This document shows positions 40,844 through 50,284 of a DNA stretch of 64,000 bases, piece after piece. Positions within the stretch are counted from its first letter, which is position 1. Each line of letters begins with the position of its first letter. This DNA is from Acidovorax sp. YS12 (GTDB lineage: Bacteria; Pseudomonadota; Gammaproteobacteria; Burkholderiales; Burkholderiaceae_C). The DNA lies in the NCBI GenBank assembly GCA_021496925.1, contig CP053915.1, positions 3,251,501 through 3,315,500 on the forward strand, read 5' to 3'. The position numbers and the translations under genes were made by a program. The notes beneath the pieces are model-generated. The model saw only the letters and a program-made list of their open reading frames with translations, searched no databases and was not told the DNA's origin.

Positions 40844-42289
40844 ATGGCTGGAAGGCTAATTGTGGTGTCCAATCGTTTGGCCGATTTTCATAAACCAGCT
40901 GCTGGCGGGCTTGCCGTTGCGCTTAGTGGCATTCTGCGGCAGCGAGGGGGGGTATGGTTGGGCTGGAGCGGGAAGATCGTTAACCGTGGAAAAGAGGATG
41001 CACAAATAATTCGTACAGCGGTCGGGAATGTAGAGTATCTTTCGATCGATCTCAACGAAGAAGAGTTCAACGGCTACTATAAAGGATATGCAAATGCAAC
41101 GCTTTGGCCAATTTTACATCATCGTGTTGATTTGGCAAAATTCGACAAGGCATCCGAAAAAATATATCGTTTGATGAATGCACGGTTTGCCAAGGTGCTA
41201 TTGACTGAAATTCAGGATGATGATGTGGTTTGGGTGCATGACTACCACTTAATTCCCCTTGGTGAAGAACTTCGCGCCGCCGGCAAACTTAATAAGGTCG
41301 GGTTCTTTCTCCATACACCGCTTCCGCCCTCCGCCATCCTGGCAACTTTGCCGAATAATTCATCATTGTTGAGTTCTCTTTTTTCATATGATTTGATTGG
41401 ATTTCAATCGCAAGAGGACAAGAGAAATTTTCTTAATTATGTAGAGTGGCAATTTGGAAAAGATTCAGTTGAAGGATCAAAAGTCATTCGCAGGGGAAAG
41501 TCAGTTGTAGGAGCATTCCCAATTGGAATTGATGTCTGCGAATTTCAGAGCATCGCCCAGTCCAAGACAGCGCAAGCCATGCGAGATGGGATGCGGGAGG
41601 AGTATTCCAAGCGGCAGCTGGTTGTTGGTGTTGACAGGTTGGATTATTCAAAAGGCATTCCTCATCGCGTCCATTCTTTTGGTGAGTTTTTGCATAGATT
41701 TCCGCAAATGCAGCGCAGTGCAACGCTCATACAGATCGCCTCTCCCAGTCGAGGTGAAATAGAGACATATGCTGATATCCAGCGAGAGCTGGAAGCCTTG
41801 TGTGGATCAGTCAATGGAGACCTTGGAGAGCTTGACTGGATGCCCGTCAGATATATCCACAAGACTCTGTGTCAAGAAGAATTGGCTGGTTTGTATCAAG
41901 CGGCGAAAGTTGCCCTGGTCACACCTTTGAGAGACGGGATGAATCTTGTCGCAAAGGAGTTTGTAGCCGCACAAAACCCATATAAACCAGGCGTACTAGT
42001 CCTTTCGCGATTCGCCGGAGTTGCTGAGCAAATGCCAGAGGCCTTGATTGTTAATCCATATGATACGGAATCAGTAGCATATGCCATACACCGCGCTCTC
42101 GTCATGCCTCTCGCGGAGCGTCAGGAACGGCATCGTGCGCTTTTGGGAAAGATCAAGGATAACGATCTTCACTGGTGGTGCAGAAGCTTCTTGCAGCGAC
42201 TGACTCAACCTGAGTTCGAATCCAGATCGATCAAATCTGTCTTGAAGAACTTCTGGGCTCGTTTGGATCCAAATTCAAATCACGCCTGA
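40844..42289 (+). CDS. otsA: OtsA, trehalose-6-phosphate synthase
   Basis: Transfers glucose from a UDP- or other NDP-sugar to glucose-6-phosphate. The 481-residue GT20 enzyme has VVSNRLADFHKPAAGGLAVAL at the N-terminal glycine loop, WVHDYHLIP (about 128-136), the phosphate-binding GVDRLDYSKGIPHR (about 264-277) and TPLRDGMNLVAKEF (about 361). All key blocks are intact. GAGAGGTGG precedes the ATG. AT-rich codons set it apart from the ICE backbone. Trehalose protects against osmotic and drying stress. otsB lies on the opposite strand 360 bp away. Confidence 0.95.
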   Translation: MAGRLIVVSNRLADFHKPAAGGLAVALSGILRQRGGVWLGWSGKIVNRGKEDAQIIRTAVGNVEYLSIDLNEEEFNGYYKGYANATLWPILHHRVDLAKFDKASEKIYRLMNARFAKVLLTEIQDDDVVWVHDYHLIPLGEELRAAGKLNKVGFFLHTPLPPSAILATLPNNSSLLSSLFSYDLIGFQSQEDKRNFLNYVEWQFGKDSVEGSKVIRRGKSVVGAFPIGIDVCEFQSIAQSKTAQAMRDGMREEYSKRQLVVGVDRLDYSKGIPHRVHSFGEFLHRFPQMQRSATLIQIASPSRGEIETYADIQRELEALCGSVNGDLGELDWMPVRYIHKTLCQEELAGLYQAAKVALVTPLRDGMNLVAKEFVAAQNPYKPGVLVLSRFAGVAEQMPEALIVNPYDTESVAYAIHRALVMPLAERQERHRALLGKIKDNDLHWWCRSFLQRLTQPEFESRSIKSVLKNFWARLDPNSNHA

Positions 42290-42633
42290 TGAATCCGGTA
42301 GCTACTTTTTTCTGGGTCCTTGCATTGGCCAACCTATTTCTCTCGACAGCTTTGCAGTTACGGGTGGCACGGCTTCAGAATACTAAGAATATAAAATTAA
42401 TGAAAGGTCAAAGAAAAGACGACTGGCTGGGTGCAATCATTATGTCTTTTACTATCATTTGTGATAGCACCTCCTTGACAGGATGGCTCTATCTCAAAGT
42501 ACGGGAGCTCGCAAGCACCACCTTTGGTGATTTGTCGAGCATTGTCGGTGTTGTTTATCTCCTGAGCACAATAACAATAGCTTGGCTACTAAAAAGGACA
42601 GTCCAACGACTTGCTTTATTATCATGGCGATAG
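42289..42633 (+). CDS. Small membrane protein coupled to otsA
   Basis: A 114-residue protein whose ATG overlaps the otsA stop (TGATG). About three membrane helices (residues 5-24, 48-70, 80-102). No family recognised. Its coupling to otsA suggests a function with trehalose synthesis, e.g. osmosensing or membrane tethering, but this is inference. Confidence 0.7.
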   Translation: MNPVATFFWVLALANLFLSTALQLRVARLQNTKNIKLMKGQRKDDWLGAIIMSFTIICDSTSLTGWLYLKVRELASTTFGDLSSIVGVVYLLSTITIAWLLKRTVQRLALLSWR

Positions 42634-42649
42634 CAGTTGGATTGTGTCA

Positions 42650-43462
42650 TTAATCGACACCTCTTATTGGGTTAATTGATGCGCACAGTATTTCGAGCCA
42701 CTGATCGACATGGGTAACTGAGGCCAATCTATACTTGGCACATGTTGAACCTGAGCCAATCTTGAAGCTCATTCCTCCCATTTCATTAACCACCTCAAAC
42801 GCAGACTCATCGGTGGCATCATCACCAAAATACACAGGGCTGCGCTCCCGGAATGGTGGCATTTGCATAAAGGCACGGACAGCATTACCTTTGGATATAT
42901 CCGCAGGTATGACTTCAAAAACATACTTCCCGGGAATGACTTCAACCCCGGAGTACCCTTGAATTAGCTGATCTATGAGCTCTCTGATCAATAATCCTTT
43001 TTCCGGTGCCTGGCGATAATGAACGGCGATGGCGCGCTCTCCCTTTTTCTCCAGATAAATATCTGGATGCTCACATCCTAAACGTAATACTGCCTCAGCT
43101 AATGGCTTGGGTAGCGTGTTAGATGTAAGTAGCTTGACGCGATTGTTAAAACGAATCTCAGCGCCATGAACTCCTGCAGTTGGCAAAACCAATGGCCGCA
43201 GGAAATGATCCAACTCATCTAGCGATCTACCACTGACTATAGCCATAGATCGTATTTTTTCAAAAACATGTCGAAGCTGGACAATTCGACGAGGTGGGAC
43301 TTTTATTTGGTCAGGATGCATTCCCAACTCCACTAGCGTTCCATCAAAATCAAAGAACAGTGCATGGCGATCCAGCAAATCGACTTTATTTATGAGGTGG
43401 ATTTCTTTTCCTGCTCTAGATAAGGGATCATCTTCGCTGAATGTACTGCACTGCATCTTCAT
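42650..43462 (-). CDS. otsB: OtsB, trehalose-6-phosphate phosphatase
   Basis: Removes phosphate from trehalose-6-phosphate. The 270-residue HAD-family enzyme has the catalytic motif FFDFDGTLVELG (about 37-48), VSGRSLDEL (motif II), the conserved VEVIPGKYVFEVIP cap region and YFGDDATDESAF (motif IV, about 213). It converges with otsA and the membrane gene. Its ATG overlaps the stop of a GNAT gene, so it belongs to the kdp-side transcript. Confidence 0.95.
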   Translation of the reverse strand: MKMQCSTFSEDDPLSRAGKEIHLINKVDLLDRHALFFDFDGTLVELGMHPDQIKVPPRRIVQLRHVFEKIRSMAIVSGRSLDELDHFLRPLVLPTAGVHGAEIRFNNRVKLLTSNTLPKPLAEAVLRLGCEHPDIYLEKKGERAIAVHYRQAPEKGLLIRELIDQLIQGYSGVEVIPGKYVFEVIPADISKGNAVRAFMQMPPFRERSPVYFGDDATDESAFEVVNEMGGMSFKIGSGSTCAKYRLASVTHVDQWLEILCASINPIRGVD

Positions 43463-43869
43463 ATCAGTTTGGATAGAACAATGAGCGGGAGGCCAGGGAG
43501 GTAGTCTGGGAGGCGGTGTATGATCTTGTAACCTCTCCCCACGTAAAGATTCGCGGTCTTGACAGACAGCGATTCGATCCGAGATTCAATGCATCCCTTT
43601 GTGGCAGCATCACTTTCCGCGGTTTTGAGAAGACTAGATCCAATGCCATTTCCACGATAGCAATGTTCGACCCAAAGGTACTCTATATATAGGCGGCGCA
43701 ATTCCATATGACCGCAGATGCCTCCAATCAATGCGCCATCAATGCGAGCACCGAAATGAATTGATCTTGGAGCTCCCGCCCCAACGGAGACACGGTCATG
43801 CAGAATTACCTTGTGGATAATATGCTCCTGCTCGTTTCTGCTTAATTTATTTGTATATTCGACTTCCAT
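43459..43869 (-). CDS. GNAT-family acetyltransferase between kdpE and otsB
   Basis: A 136-residue acetyltransferase with the acetyl-CoA motif LWVEHCYRGNGIGSSLLKTAE (R-G-x-G-I-G, about 76-90) and YVGRGYKIIHRLPDY late. ATG 43869 is preferred; a GTG at 43899 would add ten residues. It overlaps otsB (ATGA) and starts 40 nt after kdpE, so it is probably in the same transcript. Substrate unknown. Confidence 0.8.
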   Translation of the reverse strand: MEVEYTNKLSRNEQEHIIHKVILHDRVSVGAGAPRSIHFGARIDGALIGGICGHMELRRLYIEYLWVEHCYRGNGIGSSLLKTAESDAATKGCIESRIESLSVKTANLYVGRGYKIIHRLPDYLPGLPLIVLSKLI

Positions 43870-43909
43870 ACATACCCAGTCATTGACTGACCTAACCACT
43901 TCTTTACAG

Positions 43910-44638
43910 TTAATTCTTTTGATCCGTTGGTTTCTCGGTACCGACGAATCGCAGGCCCACGCCGGGCTCCGTCATGATGTATCGAGGCGCGGATGCATCG
44001 TCGTGCAACTTGTGGCGCAACTTTCCGACGAGGATGCGCAGGTAATGCGCATCCTCTTCATGGGAGGGGCCCCATACACCGCGCAGCAGCTGTGCTTGGG
44101 TGATGAGCCTTCCTGGCTGCTGGATGAGCAAGGCCAGTAGCGCGAATTCTTTGCGCGTGAGCGCAATGGCCTCACCTGAAATACGCACCTCCCGCTGGGC
44201 AAGGTCTACACGCAGGATTCCATCGTCGTAGATGGGACCTGCCGTACCACGCAGGTGAGCAGTGCGCAGAAAAGCCCGGATGCGTGCCATTAACTCCTCT
44301 ATGCCGAATGGCTTGGTGACATAGTCATTCGCCCCGGCATCCAGCAGGGCGACTTTCTCTTCTTCGCCAGAGCGAACCGTCAGAACGACGACCGGCACAC
44401 TCGACCATTGCCGCAATTCCTTGAGCACATCCTGACCATCACGGTCTGGCAAGCCAAGATCCAGTACCACGATGTCTGCGCCCTTGCTGGCCAGAAGCGC
44501 CAGGCCTTGCTGTCCCGTTTCGGCAAGCAGGGTGGCGTAGCCTTGTGATCGCAAGCTGATATCGACGAATTTGCGTATCTGCGGTTCATCGTCAATGACG
44601 AGTACCCGTGGCATAGATGCATTTTCAGTTGGGTTCAT
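43910..44638 (-). CDS. kdpE: KdpE, response regulator of the kdp operon
   Basis: A 242-residue OmpR/PhoB-type regulator. The receiver domain (about 9-125) has acidic pair DDEP, phospho-acceptor Asp in VVLDLGLPDRDG (about 60), Thr in VVLTVRSGEEEK and Lys in DYVTKPFG. The C-terminal winged helix (about 140-235) has EVRISGEAIALTRKEFALLALLIQQ. It starts 3 nt after kdpD. Phosphorylated by KdpD under K+ limitation or osmotic stress. Likely targets are the CGTAAA half-sites at 53687-53778. Confidence 0.97.
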   Translation of the reverse strand: MNPTENASMPRVLVIDDEPQIRKFVDISLRSQGYATLLAETGQQGLALLASKGADIVVLDLGLPDRDGQDVLKELRQWSSVPVVVLTVRSGEEEKVALLDAGANDYVTKPFGIEELMARIRAFLRTAHLRGTAGPIYDDGILRVDLAQREVRISGEAIALTRKEFALLALLIQQPGRLITQAQLLRGVWGPSHEEDAHYLRILVGKLRHKLHDDASAPRYIMTEPGVGLRFVGTEKPTDQKN

Positions 44639-44641
44639 CTC

Positions 44642-47353
44642 TTATGGCTCCAAAGCCGGCGGCTCGCCGCGTGGCAAGACCATGCGGATGAGCGTTCCCC
44701 GCCCGTTCGGGCCGGGCAGCGCTTCCACTTTTCCCATATGGGCACCCACAATCCCTTGGACGATGGTCAACCCTAGGCCTGTTCCGTGCTTTCCCCGATC
44801 ACCACGCTCGACGCTATAGAACATGTCGAATATCCGACGCCGCTCTGCCTCGGGGATACCTGGCCCCATGTCGGAGATGTCTATGCGAACCGTATTGCAT
44901 TCAAATGGCACAGCGCTGACCTCAATGGGTCTGTCGGGAGGCGAGTATTTTGCGGCGTTCTCCATGACGTTAAAGATGGCCTGCTCAATCAATGCCGGGT
45001 GTACGTGGATAAGGCCTAAGCTTGGATCGATCTGGCTTTGAATCTTCACGCCCGGCACATACCGTTGGAGACGATGCCCTGCTGAGCCAATCAATTCATC
45101 AACACCGATCCAGTCGCGCGTCAATGTCAGTCCCTGTTGGCCAAGCCGGGTCATGTCCAGCAGGTTCTGGATATAGCGGTCCAGACGCTCTCCTTCGGTG
45201 TGGATCGTCTCCAACAAGCTGTTCTGGTCATCCGTCCCCATATCCTTGCCATAGCGGCTGAGGCTTTCGGCGGCACCGATGATCGAGGAGAGTGGGGAAC
45301 GCAGGTCGTGCGATACGGAGGAAAGTAAGGCCGAACGCAGACGCTCGGTTTCACTAGTGATCCGCGCTGTCTCCAACTCATCGACCAAGCATGTGCGCAG
45401 GGCCGCTTGCCCTATGTCCTCCACCATGCTCTCCGCGAGGCGACGTTGCTCAAATGCAAGACGGCCGGTATTGGCTGGAAACCGCAGGCCAACCACTCCC
45501 AGCGCCTCCGTGTCCGAGAGAATCGGCAGGAACCACCAGTTCGAGTCAGTAAGTGTGTCCGTATGGCGGCCGCTCGGTTGCCCATGCCGCTGCGCCCAGT
45601 CGGCCGCCACCATGTCTGTTTCAGTCATCTCGCGAACAGCGTCTGCAGGCCCAGAATCTCCTTTGATTCGTATCCATGCTTGTGCACGCATGGTTGCCTG
45701 TAGAACCGACGATCCTGCACTAATCACTTGCCCCAGATCAGCCGACTTCGAGAGCGCGCGCCCCAGCTTCTGCATTGCTGCGGCGTGGCCATTGGCGGCA
45801 CGCAACGCCACAACTTGCATTCGCAGCCGGGATGCTAGCCGCCCCGCGATCAGGGCCGCACCGAGAAACAACAACACCGTGGCCACCCCGCGGTGGGCAC
45901 TGATCAGGAAAGTAAAGCGTGGCTCGATGAAAAAGAAGTCATAGGCCAAAAAGCAAATCACTGCGGTGATAACCGCCGAAGTCATGCGCGTGCGAGAGGC
46001 GACCAATAGCACAGCCACTAGGAAAACCATGGAAAGGTCTTGCAGCCCTGCAAAGCGCTCAACCAGAGCCGCCACAGCAGTGGCGCCCGCGCTGGTCAGC
46101 AAGATCAACATTGGTTCTCGCCGCGAGAGGCGCTTGCTTGCGACTTCGGCTAGCCGCAACGAGCGGCGGCGGGCTTGGGGTGTACTGATGATGGTCAGTT
46201 CGTAGCGCGCACCACGTGACAGCAGTTGCTGAGTCAGCGTGCGGTTAAACATCCGTGCGACCGGTCTTTCGCGCGTGCGGCCGATGACGATGGATTTGGC
46301 GCCTCGCAGCTCGGCTGCGTCCAGCAGGCCTTGGGCGATGTCCGTGTCGTGAAGCACTTCCGTTTCGCCGCCAAGGCTGCGTGCCAGGGCGAATGCCTTG
46401 TCAATTTCCAGCTGGCGTGCTTGCTCCACCCGAATGACTGCCGAAGCGCCGCCTGGCGCGTCCGCAGCAGAAATTGTTGCTTGTGCGGAGTGGCCCGTGT
46501 CTACGGTCACCACCGACCACGGGGCGCCACGGCGCTCCGCAATACGAACCCCGGCTCGCACCATGTATTCGGATTGGCCCATACCGTCGATCGCTATCAG
46601 CACGTGGCGCCGTATCGAGACGCCTGTCAAGCCGCGGGCGGTGCGTGTCTCTCGCAGGTCGGCATCGACATGCTCAGCCACGGTTTGCATCGCTAATTCG
46701 CGCAACGCTGTGAGATTAGACGGTGAAAAGAAGGCTTGCAGAGCTCTCGCGGCCTGCTCTGGAAGGTAGACCTTCCCGTCATTGAGCCGCTCAATCAGTT
46801 CACGTGCAGGGAGATCCACGAGACGGATGTCCCTCAGACGCTCGAACACTGCATCGGGTACTGTCTCGCTCACACGAATACCGGTGATCTGATGCACCAC
46901 GTCATTCAGGCTTTCTAGATGCTGAATGTTGACGGTGGTGTAAACATCGATACCTGCATCCAGCAGTTCGTCGACGTCTTGCCATCGGCGCTCGTGCCGG
47001 CTCCCCGGGGCATTGCGGTGAGCAAGTTCATCCACCAATGCTATTGCCGGCTTTCGCGCCAGCAGACCATCGAGGTCCATTTCCTCCAGAACACGTCCTT
47101 GATATTCGACTTTCCGACGTGGCAACTGGGGCAATCCTTCCAGCAAGGCGAGGGTTTCCGCTCGTCCGTGAGTCTCCACAATGCCGATGAGCACATCGAT
47201 GCGTTGGCGGTGCAACTCGCGTGCACGCATCAGCATTGCGTAGGTCTTCCCTACCCCTGGGGCAGCCCCTAGAAACACCGTAAGCCGGCCGGCGGCCTGG
47301 CGGCGAAGCTCGCCTATGAGAGCATCAGCCTTTTTTGCATTCTCGATACTCAT
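44642..47353 (-). CDS. kdpD: KdpD, sensor kinase for potassium/osmotic stress
   Basis: A 903-residue membrane histidine kinase. N-terminal KdpD domain with Walker A FLGAAPGVGKTYAML (about 28-42) and DELAHRNAPGSRHERRWQDV, a USP domain (about 250-370), four membrane helices of the DUF4118 type (about 400-500), GAF region, HisKA with phospho-His in SSVSHDLRSPLSSI (about 675), and HATPase with NVMENAAKYSPPDRP. Complete. Separated from the EIIA gene by a 207-bp gap with a long inverted repeat. Confidence 0.97.
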   Translation of the reverse strand: MSIENAKKADALIGELRRQAAGRLTVFLGAAPGVGKTYAMLMRARELHRQRIDVLIGIVETHGRAETLALLEGLPQLPRRKVEYQGRVLEEMDLDGLLARKPAIALVDELAHRNAPGSRHERRWQDVDELLDAGIDVYTTVNIQHLESLNDVVHQITGIRVSETVPDAVFERLRDIRLVDLPARELIERLNDGKVYLPEQAARALQAFFSPSNLTALRELAMQTVAEHVDADLRETRTARGLTGVSIRRHVLIAIDGMGQSEYMVRAGVRIAERRGAPWSVVTVDTGHSAQATISAADAPGGASAVIRVEQARQLEIDKAFALARSLGGETEVLHDTDIAQGLLDAAELRGAKSIVIGRTRERPVARMFNRTLTQQLLSRGARYELTIISTPQARRRSLRLAEVASKRLSRREPMLILLTSAGATAVAALVERFAGLQDLSMVFLVAVLLVASRTRMTSAVITAVICFLAYDFFFIEPRFTFLISAHRGVATVLLFLGAALIAGRLASRLRMQVVALRAANGHAAAMQKLGRALSKSADLGQVISAGSSVLQATMRAQAWIRIKGDSGPADAVREMTETDMVAADWAQRHGQPSGRHTDTLTDSNWWFLPILSDTEALGVVGLRFPANTGRLAFEQRRLAESMVEDIGQAALRTCLVDELETARITSETERLRSALLSSVSHDLRSPLSSIIGAAESLSRYGKDMGTDDQNSLLETIHTEGERLDRYIQNLLDMTRLGQQGLTLTRDWIGVDELIGSAGHRLQRYVPGVKIQSQIDPSLGLIHVHPALIEQAIFNVMENAAKYSPPDRPIEVSAVPFECNTVRIDISDMGPGIPEAERRRIFDMFYSVERGDRGKHGTGLGLTIVQGIVGAHMGKVEALPGPNGRGTLIRMVLPRGEPPALEP

Positions 47354-47412
47354 CGTTGTTCATCCCATTTCATCCTAGGGCGGTATTTGTAGAACTGCTT
47401 TATTGAAAAAAA

Positions 47413-47479
47413 GGACGGCTGGTCAAGGACCAATCCTCTAGTAGCTGCAATCTGCAATCGCGTATCCTCCCAGCCGTCC
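47413..47479 (-). terminator. 10-bp inverted repeat with T-run between EIIA-like gene and kdpD
   Basis: GGACGGCTGG at 47413-47422 and CCAGCCGTCC at 47470-47479 are perfect complements with a 47-nt spacer. On the minus strand the second arm is followed by a run of seven T. It may be a terminator between the pump genes plus EIIA and the regulator genes. The long spacer makes it atypical. Confidence 0.5.
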
Positions 47480-47560
47480 AAAAGGGAAACCGTTTGGCTC
47501 CTACACAGCGATCACTACGCCTTCATGACCGATCCTCATGTCGAGATTGAAGCAACCCGC

Positions 47561-48016
47561 TCAATGGGGCCATCGTTCAAATAGCCGCAACACATCAGCA
47601 GGGTTCAGACAAGCGCGCAGTGCCGTCCTGAACCCTGGTTCAGAAAACAGTGATGCGACATGGGCGAGGACATCCAGATGCTCTTGCGTCGCTGGCGCGG
47701 GTACGAGCAAAACAACAATGTCAGTGACTGGATGGCCGTCTGCCGCATAGGACATCATTGGCACAATTGGTCGCACGTAAAGAACCCGAATATTGTTGAG
47801 GCCGATTACGCGTGCATGAGGAACAGCTACGCCATTACCCAAAGCGGTTGATGCCGCAAGCTCCCGCCGATGCAAGGCGGCCGTGACGGACTCGTGGGCG
47901 ACCCGATGGGTCTTTTCCATGTGTTGACCGATCGCCTCGAACAGGCATTTTTTGCTCGCGGCTTGAAGATTCAGAAGAATATCCTCGTTCGCAAGATGAC
48001 GGCTCAGGGTACTCAT
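47561..48016 (-). CDS. PTS EIIA-Ntr-like (PtsN-type) protein in the kdp operon
   Basis: A 151-residue PTS EIIA type-2 domain protein resembling PtsN. The phosphorylatable His is in GNGVAVPHARVIGLNN (about residue 68), then YVRPIVPMMSYAADGHPVTDIVVLLVPAPATQEHLDVLAHVASLF, the family core. In E. coli dephospho-PtsN binds KdpD and stimulates it. Lying between kdpB and kdpD, this copy is probably a dedicated regulator of KdpD. Confidence 0.85.
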   Translation of the reverse strand: MSTLSRHLANEDILLNLQAASKKCLFEAIGQHMEKTHRVAHESVTAALHRRELAASTALGNGVAVPHARVIGLNNIRVLYVRPIVPMMSYAADGHPVTDIVVLLVPAPATQEHLDVLAHVASLFSEPGFRTALRACLNPADVLRLFERWPH

Positions 48017-48123
48017 ACGGCTTCCTCACTCCCCGTACAACGGCTTTCATTTCGATATCGCTCATAGAAACCCCAAAGAGGGATGTGCCATCCGCTTGCG
48101 ATGGGGGTATACGAAAATGGATC

Positions 48124-48149
48124 GGGGGCGACGCTTTCATATCGCCCCC
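48124..48149 (-). terminator. Stem-loop after kdpB
   Basis: GGGGGCGA and TCGCCCCC pair around a 10-nt loop, 22 nt after the kdpB stop. No clear T-run, so this could be an mRNA-stabilising or attenuating hairpin between kdpB and the EIIA gene. Confidence 0.45.
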
Positions 48150-48170
48150 ACCAAAGCGCCGCGGCTGCTA

Positions 48171-50270
48171 TCAGAAGAATGGGGTCAACAGGATGTCGAT
48201 CAGCTTGATCCCGATGAATGGTGCGATGAGGCCACCGACCCCGTAGATCAGCAGGTTGCGCCTGAGCAGATGCGAGGCAGGTTCGGCCCGATACTTCACC
48301 CCACGCAGGGCAAGCGGGATCAAGGCAACGATGATCAGCGCATTGAAGATCACTGCGGACAGAATCGCCGAACTGGGGCTGTGCAGTCCCATCACGTTCA
48401 AGGCCCCTAATGCCGGATAAGTGGCGACGAACGCGGCCGGAATGATCGCGAAGTACTTCGCCAGGTCATTCGCCACACTGAACGTGGTCAATGCCCCTCG
48501 CGTCATGATCATTTGTTTGCCCACCTCGACGACACGCAGAAGCTTGGTGGGATTGCTGTCCAGATCCACCATGTTGCCGGCTTCCTTCGCTGCTTGTGTG
48601 CCACTGTTCATGGCCACGGCCACGTCAGCCTGCGCAAGGGCTGGCGCGTCGTTGGTACCGTCGCCCGTCATGGCCACCAAGTGGCCCTCGGCTTGGTACT
48701 TGCGGATCAGATTCAATTTGTCTTCGGGCGTGGCTTCAGCCAGGAAGTCGTCCACGCCCGCGTCAGCGGCAATCGTAGCGGCAGTGAGCTTGTTGTCGCC
48801 CGTGATCATGACCGTCTTGATGCCCATAGAACGCAGTTGGCCGAAGCGCTCCTTGATCCCACGCTTGATGATGTCTTTGAGCTCGACAACGCCGATGACG
48901 CGGGGGCCATCGGCCACAACCAGCGGAGTGCTGCCGCGCCGAGAAATTTCCTCGACTGTCAGGTTGACGGCTTCAGGGAACGTCCCGCCGGCACGCTCCA
49001 CGTAGGCGCGGATCGCCGATGCGGCCCCTTTGCGCAGTTGCCGATCATCGATGTCGATGCCGCTCATGCGGGTCGTTGCACTGAAGGGGATGGGCTCGGC
49101 ACCATCCAGTGTCCGAGACTTGACATTGAAGCTGCCTTTGGCCAGCGTCACAATGGAACGGCCTTCCGGCGTTTCGTCAGCCAGCGAAGCCAGGTAGGCA
49201 GCATTGGCAACAGCCGACTCTGACAGGCCCGGAGCGGAGACAAATCTGACAGCCTCGCGGTTGCCCAAGGTGATCGTGCCAGTCTTATCGAGCAGGAGCA
49301 CGTCAACGTCACCGGCAGCTTCAATTGCACGACCAGAGGTCGCCAGAACATTGGCATTCATCATCCGGCTCATACCGGCGATGCCTACTGCCGAGAGTAG
49401 CGCGCCAATGGTGGTCGGAATCAGGCACACCAGCAAGGCAATGAGGACCGTGATGCTCACTGGCTGTCCTGCGCCATTGACCTGTACGCCGAAAATAGAG
49501 AATGGCAACAGTGTCATGCACACCAGCAGGAAGATCAGCGTCAGGGCGACCAACAGGATGTTCAGCGCAAGCTCGTTCGGTGTCTTGCCTCGCTTGGCAC
49601 CCTCGACCATAGCGATCATGCGGTCAAGGAACGCCTCGCCAGGCTTCGCCGTGACACGCATGATGATCCAGTCGGAAAGAACGCGGGTCCCGCCGGTAAC
49701 CGAGCTGAGATCGCCACCAGCCTCGCGGATCACCGGGGCCGACTCCCCAGTGATGGCTGACTCATCGACCGAAGCGACACCAACCAGGACTTCACCGTCC
49801 GCTGGGATGGTCTCTCCGGCGTTGACGTGGACATAGGCGCCCACGGCCAATTCGTCGCTGGGAACAGGCCAACTCGTACTGTCCAGACGGGGTTCCTTGA
49901 GTACACGGGCAACCACTCGCCGGCGAGAGGCGCGCAGCGCCTGGGCATGCGCTTTGCCGCGGCCTTCGGCCAAGGCCTCGGCTCCGTTGGCGAAGAGCAC
50001 GGTGAACCAGAGCCAGGCAGCCACTGCAAAAATGAAGCCCGCAGGGGCGTCGCCATCTCCTCGCACGGCCTGAATCCCCAGAACCGTTGCCACGATGCTG
50101 CCGACATACACGACAAACATCACTGGATTCTTCATCTGTACACGCGGAGACAGCTTACGGAACGCTTCACCAATGATTGAGGTCCATGGCAAGGCGCCGG
50201 GCTGAGGGTCTGGCTGTTTCCCAGACGGGCCGGTGCTATTGGTAGATGTGATGACTTCTGTTTGGGACAT
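48171..50270 (-). CDS. kdpB: KdpB, catalytic P-type ATPase subunit of the K+ pump
   Basis: A 699-residue P-type ATPase that powers K+ uptake through KdpA. Visible: A-domain SVDESAITGESAPV (TGES), phosphorylation site DVLLLDKTGTITLGNR (about residue 305), nucleotide-binding KGAASAIRAYV and hinge VAMTGDGTNDAPALAQADVAVAMNSG. Full length. It lies downstream of kdpC, not before it as in the usual kdpFABC order. Confidence 0.98.
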   Translation of the reverse strand: MSQTEVITSTNSTGPSGKQPDPQPGALPWTSIIGEAFRKLSPRVQMKNPVMFVVYVGSIVATVLGIQAVRGDGDAPAGFIFAVAAWLWFTVLFANGAEALAEGRGKAHAQALRASRRRVVARVLKEPRLDSTSWPVPSDELAVGAYVHVNAGETIPADGEVLVGVASVDESAITGESAPVIREAGGDLSSVTGGTRVLSDWIIMRVTAKPGEAFLDRMIAMVEGAKRGKTPNELALNILLVALTLIFLLVCMTLLPFSIFGVQVNGAGQPVSITVLIALLVCLIPTTIGALLSAVGIAGMSRMMNANVLATSGRAIEAAGDVDVLLLDKTGTITLGNREAVRFVSAPGLSESAVANAAYLASLADETPEGRSIVTLAKGSFNVKSRTLDGAEPIPFSATTRMSGIDIDDRQLRKGAASAIRAYVERAGGTFPEAVNLTVEEISRRGSTPLVVADGPRVIGVVELKDIIKRGIKERFGQLRSMGIKTVMITGDNKLTAATIAADAGVDDFLAEATPEDKLNLIRKYQAEGHLVAMTGDGTNDAPALAQADVAVAMNSGTQAAKEAGNMVDLDSNPTKLLRVVEVGKQMIMTRGALTTFSVANDLAKYFAIIPAAFVATYPALGALNVMGLHSPSSAILSAVIFNALIIVALIPLALRGVKYRAEPASHLLRRNLLIYGVGGLIAPFIGIKLIDILLTPFF

Positions 50271-50284
50271 AAAAACTCCCAGCC

